Assembly (NCBI RefSeq): GCF_900142565.1
Contig: NZ_FRBH01000004.1
Location: forward strand, 124,001 to 188,000
Direction of reading: 5' to 3'
DNA: 64,000 bases
From: Chishuiella changwenlii
GTDB lineage: Bacteria; Bacteroidota; Bacteroidia; Flavobacteriales; Weeksellaceae
Numbering within the stretch: the first letter of the stretch is position 1; every line of letters begins with the position of its first letter. This document shows positions 8,670 through 17,896 of the stretch, piece by piece. The position numbers and the translations under genes were made by a program. A model generated the notes under the pieces. It was not told the origin of the DNA, did no database searches, and worked only from the letters and a program-made list of their open reading frames with translations.

Positions 8670-8973
8670 TCTTATTTAAAATATTCGTCATTACGTCTCC
8701 TATTAAATTGTAGAAAGTACTTTGATTTTCGTCCCATTTATAACCATATTCTTCTCTTCTTTGATTTCTGTCAATTGCTATTCCTAACAATTTCATTTCT
8801 TCCTTAAAAGAATCGAATAAATTATCTAGTTTATCAATAGATAAATCTGGTTGTTGTTTACTATTAAAGTACCCATTTGTTTGATTGAAACTAATCAATA
8901 ATTGATTGCTTTTATCAAAATTTTCTTGTGCGAAAGCAAAAAATGGAAATAAAAATAGTACAATATATCTCAT
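8653..8973 (-). CDS. Small secreted hypothetical protein
   Basis: A 106-residue protein with a clear signal peptide (MRYIVLFLFPFFAFAQ, cleavage near FAQ-E). The mature part is charged and probably helical, with no recognisable domain. The signal peptide and the terminator at its 3' end support a real gene. No function can be proposed. Confidence 0.65.
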   Translation of the reverse strand: MRYIVLFLFPFFAFAQENFDKSNQLLISFNQTNGYFNSKQQPDLSIDKLDNLFDSFKEEMKLLGIAIDRNQRREEYGYKWDENQSTFYNLIGDVMTNILNKKKLNP

Positions 8974-9062
8974 CTTATCAGTTAATTACAACCTAAATAT
9001 ACAATAAATTTGTTTGAGATTCTAAATTGGAACTTATATTTTATTAACGTAAAAGAATAATG

Positions 9063-10223
9063 TTATTTAAACACTTTCATTCTTCCTACCATTACAATCA
9101 TAATTAATCCAAAACATGCAAATACGGCATAAGAATAACGTAGATCAAAAAGTTCGGCTATATAACCAATTAAAGGTGGGCCCATTAAAAATCCTAAAAA
9201 CGAAACACTAGAAACGGTTGCTAAAGCAACACCAGCATTTACTTTTGTACTTTTTCCTGCTACACTGTAAACCGTTGGTACATTACATGCAACACCTAAT
9301 CCCACCATCATAAATGCAATAACACAGATAAAAAAGTTTGGAAAAAATACAGAGATTAATAAACCAGATGACATTAATAAACCGCTCACTTGCATAATAC
9401 GTTGTTTACCATATTTACTAATAAAGTAATCACCTATAAAACGTCCTGTAGCCATCATCACCATAAACGAAGCATAACCCACAACAACTAAATTTTCTGG
9501 TGCTTTTACAATATCCTGAAAATATACACCACTCCAATCGAACATCGCTCCTTCTGTTGCCATACTTAAAAAACCGATAACTCCTAACTGAATTAATGTT
9601 GATTCTGGTTTAGAGAAAAGGGATTTTTTCTCTGTTTGTTTTACAGAAACTGAGCTTAGTATATATTGATTATTGATGAACCAGTTTAATACGATTAAAC
9701 CATAAATAATTAAAAAATGATAGAATGTATTGATGTTTAAATTCATCATTAATAAACCAATTAAAGCACCTGTAAAACCTGCAATACTCCAAGCTCCATG
9801 AAATGATGACATAATAGATTTCCCATACACTTTCTCCACCTCTACTCCTTGTGTATTAACAGAAATATTACACATATTTCCTATTACGCCAAAAAAGAAG
9901 AGTGCTGCCGCTAATTGGTAAAAGTTTTGAGCCAAACCTATGCAACAAAGAATCGCTGGATAAATTAATACCACAATTCGCAATACTTTTCTACTTCCGT
10001 ATTTCGCAACTAACCTTCCAGATAATGCCATTGTACAAAGTTGTCCTATTGGCATTAAAAGTAATAAAGTTCCTAATTGTCCTTCGGAAATTCCTAAACT
10101 TTGTTTAATTGTTGGTATTCTACTTGCCCAAGATGAGAAAGCTAAACCTTGAGAAAAATAAAACAAGGAAACAGCTAATCTTATTCTGTTTTTTTGTTGA
10201 GAAGTATATTCTATTGTGTCCAT
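9063..10223 (-). CDS. MFS transporter, YbjJ-like
   Basis: A 386-residue membrane protein with about twelve hydrophobic segments. Residues 12-60 (SLFYFSQGLAFSSWASRIP, then LGTLLLLMPIGQL, then GRLVAKYGSRKVL) carry the MFS loop 2-3 signature and resemble the YbjJ branch. The second half repeats the pattern with GRFIGDYFISKYGKQR. The substrate is unknown; sugar or drug transport cannot be separated from sequence alone. Its own promoter lies in the gap behind the acetyltransferase gene. Confidence 0.85.
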   Translation of the reverse strand: MDTIEYTSQQKNRIRLAVSLFYFSQGLAFSSWASRIPTIKQSLGISEGQLGTLLLLMPIGQLCTMALSGRLVAKYGSRKVLRIVVLIYPAILCCIGLAQNFYQLAAALFFFGVIGNMCNISVNTQGVEVEKVYGKSIMSSFHGAWSIAGFTGALIGLLMMNLNINTFYHFLIIYGLIVLNWFINNQYILSSVSVKQTEKKSLFSKPESTLIQLGVIGFLSMATEGAMFDWSGVYFQDIVKAPENLVVVGYASFMVMMATGRFIGDYFISKYGKQRIMQVSGLLMSSGLLISVFFPNFFICVIAFMMVGLGVACNVPTVYSVAGKSTKVNAGVALATVSSVSFLGFLMGPPLIGYIAELFDLRYSYAVFACFGLIMIVMVGRMKVFK

Positions 10224-10244
10224 TTATCCGTTTACAAATATTTG

Positions 10245-10273
10245 CAAATGTATGATAGAAATCTATCTCCAAA
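10245..10273 (-). promoter_or_regulatory. Promoter for the MFS transporter gene
   Basis: On the minus strand, TTTG (10270-10273) is followed by 17 bases and TACATTTG (10245-10252), fitting the flavobacterial consensus and lying 22 bases before the start codon. Confidence 0.55.
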
Positions 10274-10279
10274 AAACTT

Positions 10280-10705
10280 CTAACGACTTAAATGTAAAAT
10301 TGGATATTCTTTTCCTTCCATATCTTTTTCAGAGCGATTAATCACCTTAAAACCAAGGTATAAATAAAAATCTACTGCTTGTTTATTTTGCTCGTTTACA
10401 TCTACTTTGGATACTTCTAAATTCTCTATCGTGTAGTTTAATAATTCTTTTCCAATGCCTTTCCCTCTGTAATCGTTGTGAATAAAAAGCATTTCTAAAT
10501 TATGTTCTGCCACTCCAGCAAAACCAACCAAAATATCATCTGTTGTATAATACCCAACCAAATTTACATATTGAAAATAAGTAGGTACATTTTCTTTATA
10601 AAACTCGAAATCTTCATTTTTAAGAAAATCGTGTGTATTCTCTACTGCGCTTATCCAAATTTCGAGTAATCGAGGATAATCTTCTTCATTTATTTTTCTA
10701 ATCAT
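10280..10705 (-). CDS. GNAT-family N-acetyltransferase
   Basis: A 141-residue acetyltransferase. The acetyl-CoA loop is HNDYRGKGIGKELL (R/Q-x-x-G-x-G pattern), preceded by the strand EMLFI and followed by KVDVNEQNKQAVDFYLYLGF, the usual motif B with the YxxxGF turn. The start MIRKINEEDYPRLLEIW is typical of PanM/YjaB-like GNATs. The substrate is not predictable. Confidence 0.85.
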   Translation of the reverse strand: MIRKINEEDYPRLLEIWISAVENTHDFLKNEDFEFYKENVPTYFQYVNLVGYYTTDDILVGFAGVAEHNLEMLFIHNDYRGKGIGKELLNYTIENLEVSKVDVNEQNKQAVDFYLYLGFKVINRSEKDMEGKEYPILHLSR

Positions 10706-10810
10706 ACCGCTATAATCCTAACATTTAAAATTAATCTGTAAAATTCTTAAAAAATAGTTTACTGATTATCATCTTCTTAAAAATTATTTTAAAAATAATT
10801 CTTTTCAGAG

Positions 10811-10841
10811 TTTGGAAAAACAAAAAAGCATTCTATATTTG
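10811..10841 (+). promoter_or_regulatory. Promoter for tRNA-Ser
   Basis: TTTG at 10811-10814, 19 bases, then TATATTTG at 10834-10841: an excellent match to the Bacteroidota consensus, about 30 bases before the mature tRNA. Confidence 0.75.
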
Positions 10842-10872
10842 CACTCGCAATACCGATATAAGCGGTGTTACA

Positions 10873-10957
10873 GGAGAGTTGGCAGAGTGGTCGAATGCGG
10901 CAGTCTTGAAAACTGTTGAGGGTCACACCTCCGGGGGTTCGAATCCCTCACTCTCCG
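10873..10957 (+). tRNA. tRNA-Ser (anticodon UGA)
   Basis: The sequence folds as a class II tRNA. The acceptor stem GGAGAGT pairs with ACTCTCC, the discriminator is G, the anticodon loop CTTGAAA has anticodon TGA at 10907-10909, a long variable arm follows (GAGGGTCACACCTCC region), and the T arm is GGGGGTTCGAATCCCTC. CCA is not encoded, as is common in this phylum. A terminator follows directly, then the accessory operon. Confidence 0.97.
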
Positions 10958-10962
10958 CTAAG

Positions 10963-11000
10963 AAAACCCAATAGAGCAATCTATTGGGTTTTTTGTTTTT
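10963..11000 (+). terminator. Terminator after tRNA-Ser
   Basis: AAAACCCAATAG / CTATTGGGTTTT form a 12-base stem with a 6-base loop and a long T-tail. Confidence 0.9.
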
Positions 11001-11274
11001 TCTGAAGTTGTTGAAATCATATTCTTCTTATTTTTTTCTTCTAAAAAAACTTATAAAAGTAACCTCTTATTTATTTTTACAATTATGGTTTTCCGTAATG
11101 TTATAATTTTTAGTAAGATTAAATTTGCTTGAATTATAATTTATTATGAGTGATAATTAATATCTTAACTTTGTTTAAAATATATTATAAACTACGTTAA
11201 TTTTGATTATTCTAAAAGTTAGAAGGAGTAGCATGAATTTAATTTAAAAAAAACTTTAAGTAATATAATTATAA
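11001..11274. promoter_or_regulatory. Leader of the accessory operon, with a possible -7 element
   Basis: There is no gene here. It is very AT-rich. TAACTTTG at 11166-11173 fits the TANNTTTG element, but no good -33 partner lies at the right distance. A leader of about 95 bases would precede the methyltransferase start. I found no repeat of the tRNA 3' end. Confidence 0.35.
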
Positions 11275-12285
11275 ATGAAATTAACTTTAAATAAAATTGT
11301 AGATTCTAAGGTATATAAATCTAAAAAAGGAATGTTAATACAGGGTAATTCTATAGAGTTACTACAAAACAATAAAGAATTATCAAAACTAAAAGGAAAA
11401 GTAAATTTAATAATTACTTCACCACCATTTCCTTTGAATAATAAAAAGCAATATGGCAATGAAAAAGGAGAAGAATATAAAGATTGGTTTATAAAATTAG
11501 CTCCGATATTTTCTGACCTTTTAGCAGATGATGGTTCGCTAGTTATAGAAATAGGGAATGCGTGGGAACCAGAAAGACCAGTTCAATCTCTATTACATTT
11601 AGAATGTCTTTTAGGAATGGTTAAACATCCTGAAGCAAATCTAAGGTTAATTCAAGAATTTATCTGTTATAACCCTTCAAAACTCCCTTCGCCAGCTCAA
11701 TGGGTAACTGTCAATAGATTAAGAACAGTAGATAGTTATACACATGTTTGGTGGATTTCTAAAAATGATTTCCCAAAAGCTGATAACAGTAAAGTATTAA
11801 GACCTTACAGTAAAAGTATGGAGAAGTTACTAAAACGACAATCATATAATTCGGGAAAACGACCATCAGAACATCAAATTAGTGAAAAAGGATTTCTCAA
11901 AGATAACGGAGGAAGTATCGCTCATAACTTTTTTGAGATGGAAGCTATAGATGAAAAACGAGATGTAAGATTACCTCATAGTGTATTAAGTTTCTCTAAT
12001 ACTAATTCCAATGATTATTTTCTGAAAACTTGTAGGGAGAAAGGAATTACACCGCACCCAGCTCGTATGTCTGGTGGGTTGGTAAATTTCTTTATTCAGT
12101 TTTTAACAGATGAGGGAGATTTGGTACTAGACCCGTTTTCAGGAAGCAATACAACTGGATATTGTACTGAAAAACTAAACCGAAAATGGGTATCCTTTGA
12201 AGTTAAGGAAGATTATATAGAACAGGCTCGTGTTCGCTTCAGTGATCCATTACTAAAATCACCTCTCAAAAAAATTAAAGTATGA
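11275..12285 (+). CDS. Beta-class site-specific DNA methyltransferase
   Basis: A 336-residue DNA amino-methyltransferase. The catalytic motif IV is T48-SPPF52 near the N-terminus and the S-adenosylmethionine-binding motif I is D285-PFSGSNTT near the C-terminus. This permuted order defines the beta class, and TSPPF favours N4-cytosine or N6-adenine methylation. The target-recognition part would be the segment between, about residues 95-260. No frame lesion is seen. Its stop codon overlaps the start of the HerA gene (ATGA), so it heads the accessory operon and probably protects host DNA from the nucleases encoded behind it. The target sequence is unknown. Confidence 0.88.
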   Translation: MKLTLNKIVDSKVYKSKKGMLIQGNSIELLQNNKELSKLKGKVNLIITSPPFPLNNKKQYGNEKGEEYKDWFIKLAPIFSDLLADDGSLVIEIGNAWEPERPVQSLLHLECLLGMVKHPEANLRLIQEFICYNPSKLPSPAQWVTVNRLRTVDSYTHVWWISKNDFPKADNSKVLRPYSKSMEKLLKRQSYNSGKRPSEHQISEKGFLKDNGGSIAHNFFEMEAIDEKRDVRLPHSVLSFSNTNSNDYFLKTCREKGITPHPARMSGGLVNFFIQFLTDEGDLVLDPFSGSNTTGYCTEKLNRKWVSFEVKEDYIEQARVRFSDPLLKSPLKKIKV

Positions 12286-14300
12286 AAACAACAGATAGAA
12301 TAAAACAACTTGCATCAGTAGACCCTTTAAAACAAGGAAAACAGCAAGAACTTTTTGTAGGACATCCTTTTTCACTTGATTATAATAAAGCTAATATTCT
12401 TGTATGTGATGATGATAAGGAAAGAGTAAAAGGAATAGCTCAAGGAACTTTTTTACTTGCATTTTATGATAATGAAGAAACTGTTGAAGAAGCTATTCTT
12501 CTAAGAGCCTTGGCACCAGCTAAATTACCCACAGACAGTGCTATGATTAGTTCTATGATAGAATACTATTAAGACAACCTACCTACTTCAGGAAAAAGCT
12601 CTAAACTGGATGATTTCACACGTTATGAGTTTAGTTTTTCAGGACTAGAATGTCGTGTATTAGGAACATTTTATAGAAATGGAACGAACGTTGAATTTGG
12701 TGCAGATTTAGAAAATTTTTATTCTGCTCATCATTATAGTGTTTATAAAGTCAATAAAGATATTTTAGGGTATATTGTCAACCAGAGAGATTCTCCAGAC
12801 ATTATTCCTGGTAATGATAATGAGTTTTCTATTGGACATGTACGGTATAGTTCAAGTCTCAGATTTCAAAGCAAAAATGAAGAAGATAAGGCAGAAGTTT
12901 ATATTCACCCAGCTGATCTCCTTGGTAAAAGGACAGCTCTTTTCGGAATGACCAGAACGGGTAAGTCTAACACTGTTAAAAAGGTTATTGAAGCTACATC
13001 TCAAATATCGAGTAAAGCTATCGCCACCTTGCCTTCTAAATCTCCTGATACTATTGAAGAAAATCTAAAATCATTTGATACTAATGGGGCTCCTAAATAT
13101 ACTGTAGGGCAGTTAATTTTCGATGTAAATGGAGAGTATGCAAATAAAAATTTACAAGATGAGGGGACAGCAATATTTGAAAAATATAAACCAAATACTA
13201 TTAGGTACAGTATTTTAGAAAAAAGTGACCCAGACTTTAAAATAATGAAAGTAAATTTTTATAAGGATATAGTAACTGGGTTTAGCTATATATGTGCTTC
13301 TTTAGAAGAAGAGAAAGGAGACTACATTACAAGTCTAAAAGTATTAGATTTTACCCCTCCACCTTTGGACAAAGAACATTTTGATGAATGGACTAGATAT
13401 AATAAAAATAAGGCTATTTATTTCTGTTGTTTAAATAAAGCAGGTTTTAAGCCTTCTACAAATTTTAAAGTAAAGTTTAAAGCAGATGCATCAATCAAAA
13501 CATTAGTATCTGAAAAATACAAAGAGTTAGAAATAGAGAAAGGTATTCCTTTAGACGAAGCTGAAAATTGGTTTTTATGTGCTTGGGAAAACATAAACGA
13601 TAAAATCTTTACTGAATATAAAAGAAAAAATGGTAAAGATTGGTTTTCAGATGAAATGAAATCTCTTATGGTATTTCTAACCCAAAAGAAAGACGGTCGT
13701 TCAGTTAGTGGATTTGACAAATTTAAAAAGGTTGCGAAAATGCATACTAATACAACTGATAATTCTTTTGAAGTTGATATATCTAAGCACTTAAGGAAGG
13801 GAGGTATCGTAATTATTGATTTATCTCAAGGAGATCCTAAACTTCAAGAAGTATTTCTTGAACGAATATCAAAAAAGATATTTTCAGATTCAATGTCTAG
13901 ATTTACAGATAGTCTCCCGAATAATTTTATTCAATTCTACTTTGAAGAAGCTCATAATTTATTTCCTAAAAAGGATGATAAAGATTTAAGTCAGATATAT
14001 AATAGAATTGCCAAAGAAGGAGCAAAACTAAATCTGGGAATGATTTACGCTACGCAGGAAGTGAGTTCAATAAGTTCCAATATTTTAAAGAACACCCAAA
14101 ATTGGTTCATTGCTCATTTGAATAATGAAGATGAAATAAAGGAACTAAGAAAATATTATGACTTCGACGATTTTGCCGATGCATTAATTCGTTTTAGTGC
14201 AAAGAACGATAAAGGTTTTGTGAGAATGAAGACCTATTCTAATCCTTTCATTGTACCAGTACAGATTGACAAATTTTCAGTAGAAACTTCTACAAAATAA
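12282..14300 (+). pseudogene. herA-like: HerA-type ATPase/translocase gene interrupted by one in-frame TAA
   Basis: The reading frame is continuous from 12282 to 14300 (672 codons) except for a TAA at 12570-12572 (codon 97). The N-terminal part looks like a HAS-barrel. The Walker A motif is G222-MTRTGKS229, IFDVNGEYA (about residues 279-287) is the HerA DxxGEY-type motif, and the Walker B is FYFEEAH with E555-E556. HerA proteins are hexameric DNA translocases that work with NurA nucleases, and a NurA-like gene follows 5 bases downstream. The codon after ...IEYY is TAA where AAA or AAG would be natural. A product starting after the stop at 12948 would begin inside Walker A, so it could not be active. 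Nonsense decay, or a sequencing error, is the likely explanation. Confidence 0.82.
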
Positions 14301-14305
14301 GTATT

Positions 14306-15646
14306 ATGGCATACAGTAGCAGAACAGGTAAACGTCCTGATGAATTAGCCAGTAAATCATCTCATTCATTTATAATAAATGATGAAGAGGTTCGATCATT
14401 TTTGGAAAATTGCGAATATCCCAAATCCGAAGAAGAAGTAGAATTGGATAAATCTCTTGTCATCAAAGTTCAATATCCCGATGAGAATCCAATTGAGCAT
14501 ATTATAGCAATGGACGGTGGTTACGCTACTATTCCGGTAAAGAAAACATTTCCTTCTTCATTGATAACATTTTTTCAATTTGGAGAGATTTTTCTAAATA
14601 CCGAAGATTTAAATAACATTTCCGAAATGCCATTTATTTCTAGGGAATCAATGTCAGCACTTAAAGACTTAGAAAGAAGCAAATTAATACTTCCAACAAA
14701 AAACGTTTCATATAACAGCAATATTACTTTAACTCATTCCGTTCGCCGAACAATTTATGAATACTTTAGAAAGAAAGGAGATGAAAAGAATAATTTACTT
14801 TCTACAACATATTGGCTAATTTTTAATTTGTTTGACCAACCTGTGGATAGTTTTAACATAACCACTTGTCCGTATTGTGAAGAAAAAAATCAAAATATTT
14901 TACGTGCAAATTTCAACAGCGAATACACGACTAACTGCCCGGAATGTAATGGAATCTTATATCTGACAGACTGTTTCAGATTACATGAAGTGATTGATGA
15001 TGAACTCGGAGCTGGTGGTATCCTTGGCTATTTAGTTAATTTAATCGAACAGATAAACATTATACATACAATCAAGTACATCAAAGAAACACAGCCTAAA
15101 TTACTGGATAAATTTTTCTTTATTAAAGATGGACCGCTAGCATTTTTTGGACAAACAGCCAATATGCATAAACATGTTCGGAAATTATGTAATTACTTAT
15201 TTAGTAATCATAACTTATTTTTAGCAGGTTTAGAAAAATCAGGAGCATTTGTAGAACATGCAGATGAAATCAAAAATCTATTAGAACCAGGAGAAGCTTT
15301 ATTGCTTAACAATAAACACATTTACACTTATATTTTACCAGGTCCTTCTGATAACCCAGAACCATACGCACATACTTCATATTATAGTTCGAAGATTATT
15401 TTTAAGTCAAGGGATGAAAGAGTATATGTTATTACACTTCCTGTTGAAAATGAAAACATAGTACTGAATCCACAAAAGACTGATTTTAAAAATCTGGATA
15501 CAATACTTTGGAATATAGAAAAGCTAAGATGTGATATGTATGATAATTCAATTGTACCAGTGGCTTTAGCGAATAAGCTCATTTCACTATCTAGCCACCC
15601 GAGTTCAAGTATTTTGGAAAAATTTGCTAAAAAACATACAAAATGA
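14306..15646 (+). CDS. nurA-like: NurA-domain nuclease with zinc-ribbon
   Basis: A 446-residue protein directly behind the HerA-type gene. The first catalytic motif is IAMD70-GGY, followed much later by FIKD275-GPL and LAGLEKSG (residues 307-313), the order seen in NurA nucleases. Between them sits a zinc-ribbon: C188-x2-C191 and C211-x2-C214. NurA enzymes are DNA nucleases activated by HerA, so a HerA-NurA machine is the natural reading. The assignment rests on motif order and on context, since NurA families diverge strongly. The frame is intact. Its stop overlaps the next start by 4 bases. Confidence 0.7.
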   Translation: MAYSSRTGKRPDELASKSSHSFIINDEEVRSFLENCEYPKSEEEVELDKSLVIKVQYPDENPIEHIIAMDGGYATIPVKKTFPSSLITFFQFGEIFLNTEDLNNISEMPFISRESMSALKDLERSKLILPTKNVSYNSNITLTHSVRRTIYEYFRKKGDEKNNLLSTTYWLIFNLFDQPVDSFNITTCPYCEEKNQNILRANFNSEYTTNCPECNGILYLTDCFRLHEVIDDELGAGGILGYLVNLIEQINIIHTIKYIKETQPKLLDKFFFIKDGPLAFFGQTANMHKHVRKLCNYLFSNHNLFLAGLEKSGAFVEHADEIKNLLEPGEALLLNNKHIYTYILPGPSDNPEPYAHTSYYSSKIIFKSRDERVYVITLPVENENIVLNPQKTDFKNLDTILWNIEKLRCDMYDNSIVPVALANKLISLSSHPSSSILEKFAKKHTK

Positions 15647-17892
15647 TTTACGTAGAAAGAAATATCATTTCTCTGCCAGAAGTTTTTTATTCAAAGGAAG
15701 TCGAAATAGCAAAAAAAAGACTGGAAGAATTCTATTTATCTTCTGAAGGAAATAAAAGTCAAAGAAGATTTTCCAATCCGTTTAATGTAAAAATTGCTAA
15801 AGAAATAAAATATCCTTTAAAAGACTTGTTTAAACATAAATGTGCTTATTGTGAGTCCCTAATCCATCCTGCTGCTGCTGCTGGCGATTTAGATCATTTT
15901 AGACCTAAGGGTGGTGCAAGAGGATTAGAAACAGATTTTTCCAATGAACATTATTGGTGGCTATCCTATGAGTGGAGAAATATATATTATTCTTGTCAGA
16001 TGTGTAATAGATATAAATCTACTTGGTTTCCAGTTGAAGGACATCGAATAAATATATTGGCTCCGTATGAAGAAACTATATTTAAAGAAAAAGCTTTGCT
16101 AATTGATCCTTGTAATGATAGACCTGAAGATCATCTCATATATGATGAGGATGGAAAAGTTGATTTTTTAACTTCAAAAGGAAAAATTACAATTGAAATA
16201 CTAAAGCTTAATCGTCATGAACTAGTTGAAGCAAGAAGTTTAAAATTAAAAGACCTCTATAGTGAATGGGAACTATTTACAAAGTTATTTAGACGAGAGA
16301 AAACCAATCGAAAGAAAATAAAAAAAATTGCAGAAGATTGGGAATTATTATTTACACAATTTTCAGAAAATACTTATTTAGGGATTCAACGATATATGCT
16401 TTCAAAATGGATTGCTAATAATCCTAATGTTCAAGGATATTTATCCAATAGAGAATATAATCGAGAATTTATCAAAGAATATATTCCCCTTAAAGAAACA
16501 TCGAAATATTTGGAGAACTTCCAAAGCATAGAGCAACTTAACGAAGAAGAAAAAAAAATAATCGAAGAGAAGCTAAATATCGATCAATTAAAACATGTTT
16601 ATATAGAAAAAATCGAAATAAATAATTTTAAATGCTTCTCGAATATTCAGATTAATCTTAATGATAGCAATATAGAAGAAATTACAAATCAGCTTGAAAG
16701 TACTGAGATAAAAAATGAACCCTGATTATTATTTTTAGGGGAAAATGGTGTAGGCAAGAGCTCCTTATTAAAAGCTATAGTAATTGGCTTATGTGGAGGA
16801 GAATATCTAAAAAAATTAGAGATAAAAGGTAAAGACCTTCTAAAACATAGAGCAAGAAATGGATTTATTCGAATACATCTTGTAGGAGCAATACAACCTA
16901 TAGAGGTGACCTTTAATAAAACAGAAATTAAAACTACACTGCATCAGCCTATAGTTAATATTGTAGCTTATAATTCTATACGTTTAAAACCAAAAGAAGG
17001 AAAAATTCAACCTGAAAAAGGAGATTTTTACGGAGCTAAAGCCAAAAATCTATTTGACTATACATTTTCTCTAATAGATGCTGATAGTTGGTTAGTTAAA
17101 TTATTCAAGAAAGATAAAGATGCTTTTGACCGAGTTGCAATATCTCTAAAAGATTTAATGCTTCTGGAAAATGATGACACTATAAGTATTGTAAAAAATC
17201 AACCAGTAATAAAAAGGAATGGCGATGTTTTTTCAATTGATGAACTGAGTGATGGATATAGATCGATCTTCTATTTAGCGGTTGATATCATGGCTACTTT
17301 AGCAGGAGAAAATGTAACATTTGATTTAGCAGAAGGAATGGTACTTATTGATGAAATAGGTACTCATTTGCATCCACGTTGGAGAATGGAAGTGGTTACA
17401 CGTCTAAGAAAAGCTTTCCCTAAAATCCGCTTCGTAGTAACAACACATGAACCACTTTGTCTGAGAGGATTAAGAGCTGGAGAAACTGTTGTACTTACTA
17501 AAAATCAAGAAAATGAAGTAATAGCGTTAACGGAGTTGCCAGATCCAAGCGAACTACGAGTAGATCAGATATTGACTTCCGATTTTTTTGGATTAAAAAG
17601 CACAATAGATCCTGAAACAGAAAGACTTTTTGATGAATATTATGCAATTCTTGCTTTGGAGGAAAAAGATAGAAGTGAAGGACAAAAAAATCGTCTTTTA
17701 GATCTAAGCCAGATTATTCCCCGTATTAAACATTTGGGAGATACAGAACGTGAAGAGCTTACCTATTATGTAATTGATGAATTGCTTGCCCGTAAGACAA
17801 GAGAAGATGGTTTGAAAATCAAAAAAGATTTAGAAACGGAGGCATTGAAACGGGTTGAAAGTATATGGAAAACCCTAGATACAAAAAAATAA
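15643..17892 (+). pseudogene. HNH endonuclease-ABC/AAA ATPase fusion (Septu-like), one in-frame TGA
   Basis: One frame of 749 codons broken only by a TGA at 16723-16725 (codon 361). The first part is an HNH domain of the TIGR02646/PtuB kind: C67-AYC70, GDLDH85-FRPK and C118-QMC121-N. From about residue 333 an SMC/OLD-like ATPase begins (IEKIEINNFKCFSNI), and directly after the TGA comes Walker A, G366-ENGVGKS373. The signature LSDGYRS and Walker B LIDEIGTHLHP follow. Homologous ATPases usually have a tryptophan or other residue just before this strand, so TGG to TGA is plausible. In Septu systems the ATPase (PtuA) and HNH (PtuB) are separate; here they are fused with HNH first. Restart after the stop would lose Walker A. 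Confidence 0.82.
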
Positions 17893-17896
17893 TGCG

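Noticed and set aside
12948-14300. HerA as a shorter functional protein from an internal ATG
   Set aside because: The ATG lies within Walker A, so the product would lack the P-loop start and the N-terminal domain.
12570-16725. Altered genetic code or recoding to explain the internal stops
   Set aside because: The two stops differ (TAA and TGA) and TGA and TAA end many intact genes in the window, so a changed code does not fit. No selenocysteine signal is apparent, and the expected residues are lysine and tryptophan.
16906-17892. ATPase as a shorter protein from an internal GTG
   Set aside because: It would start after Walker A and cannot bind ATP properly.
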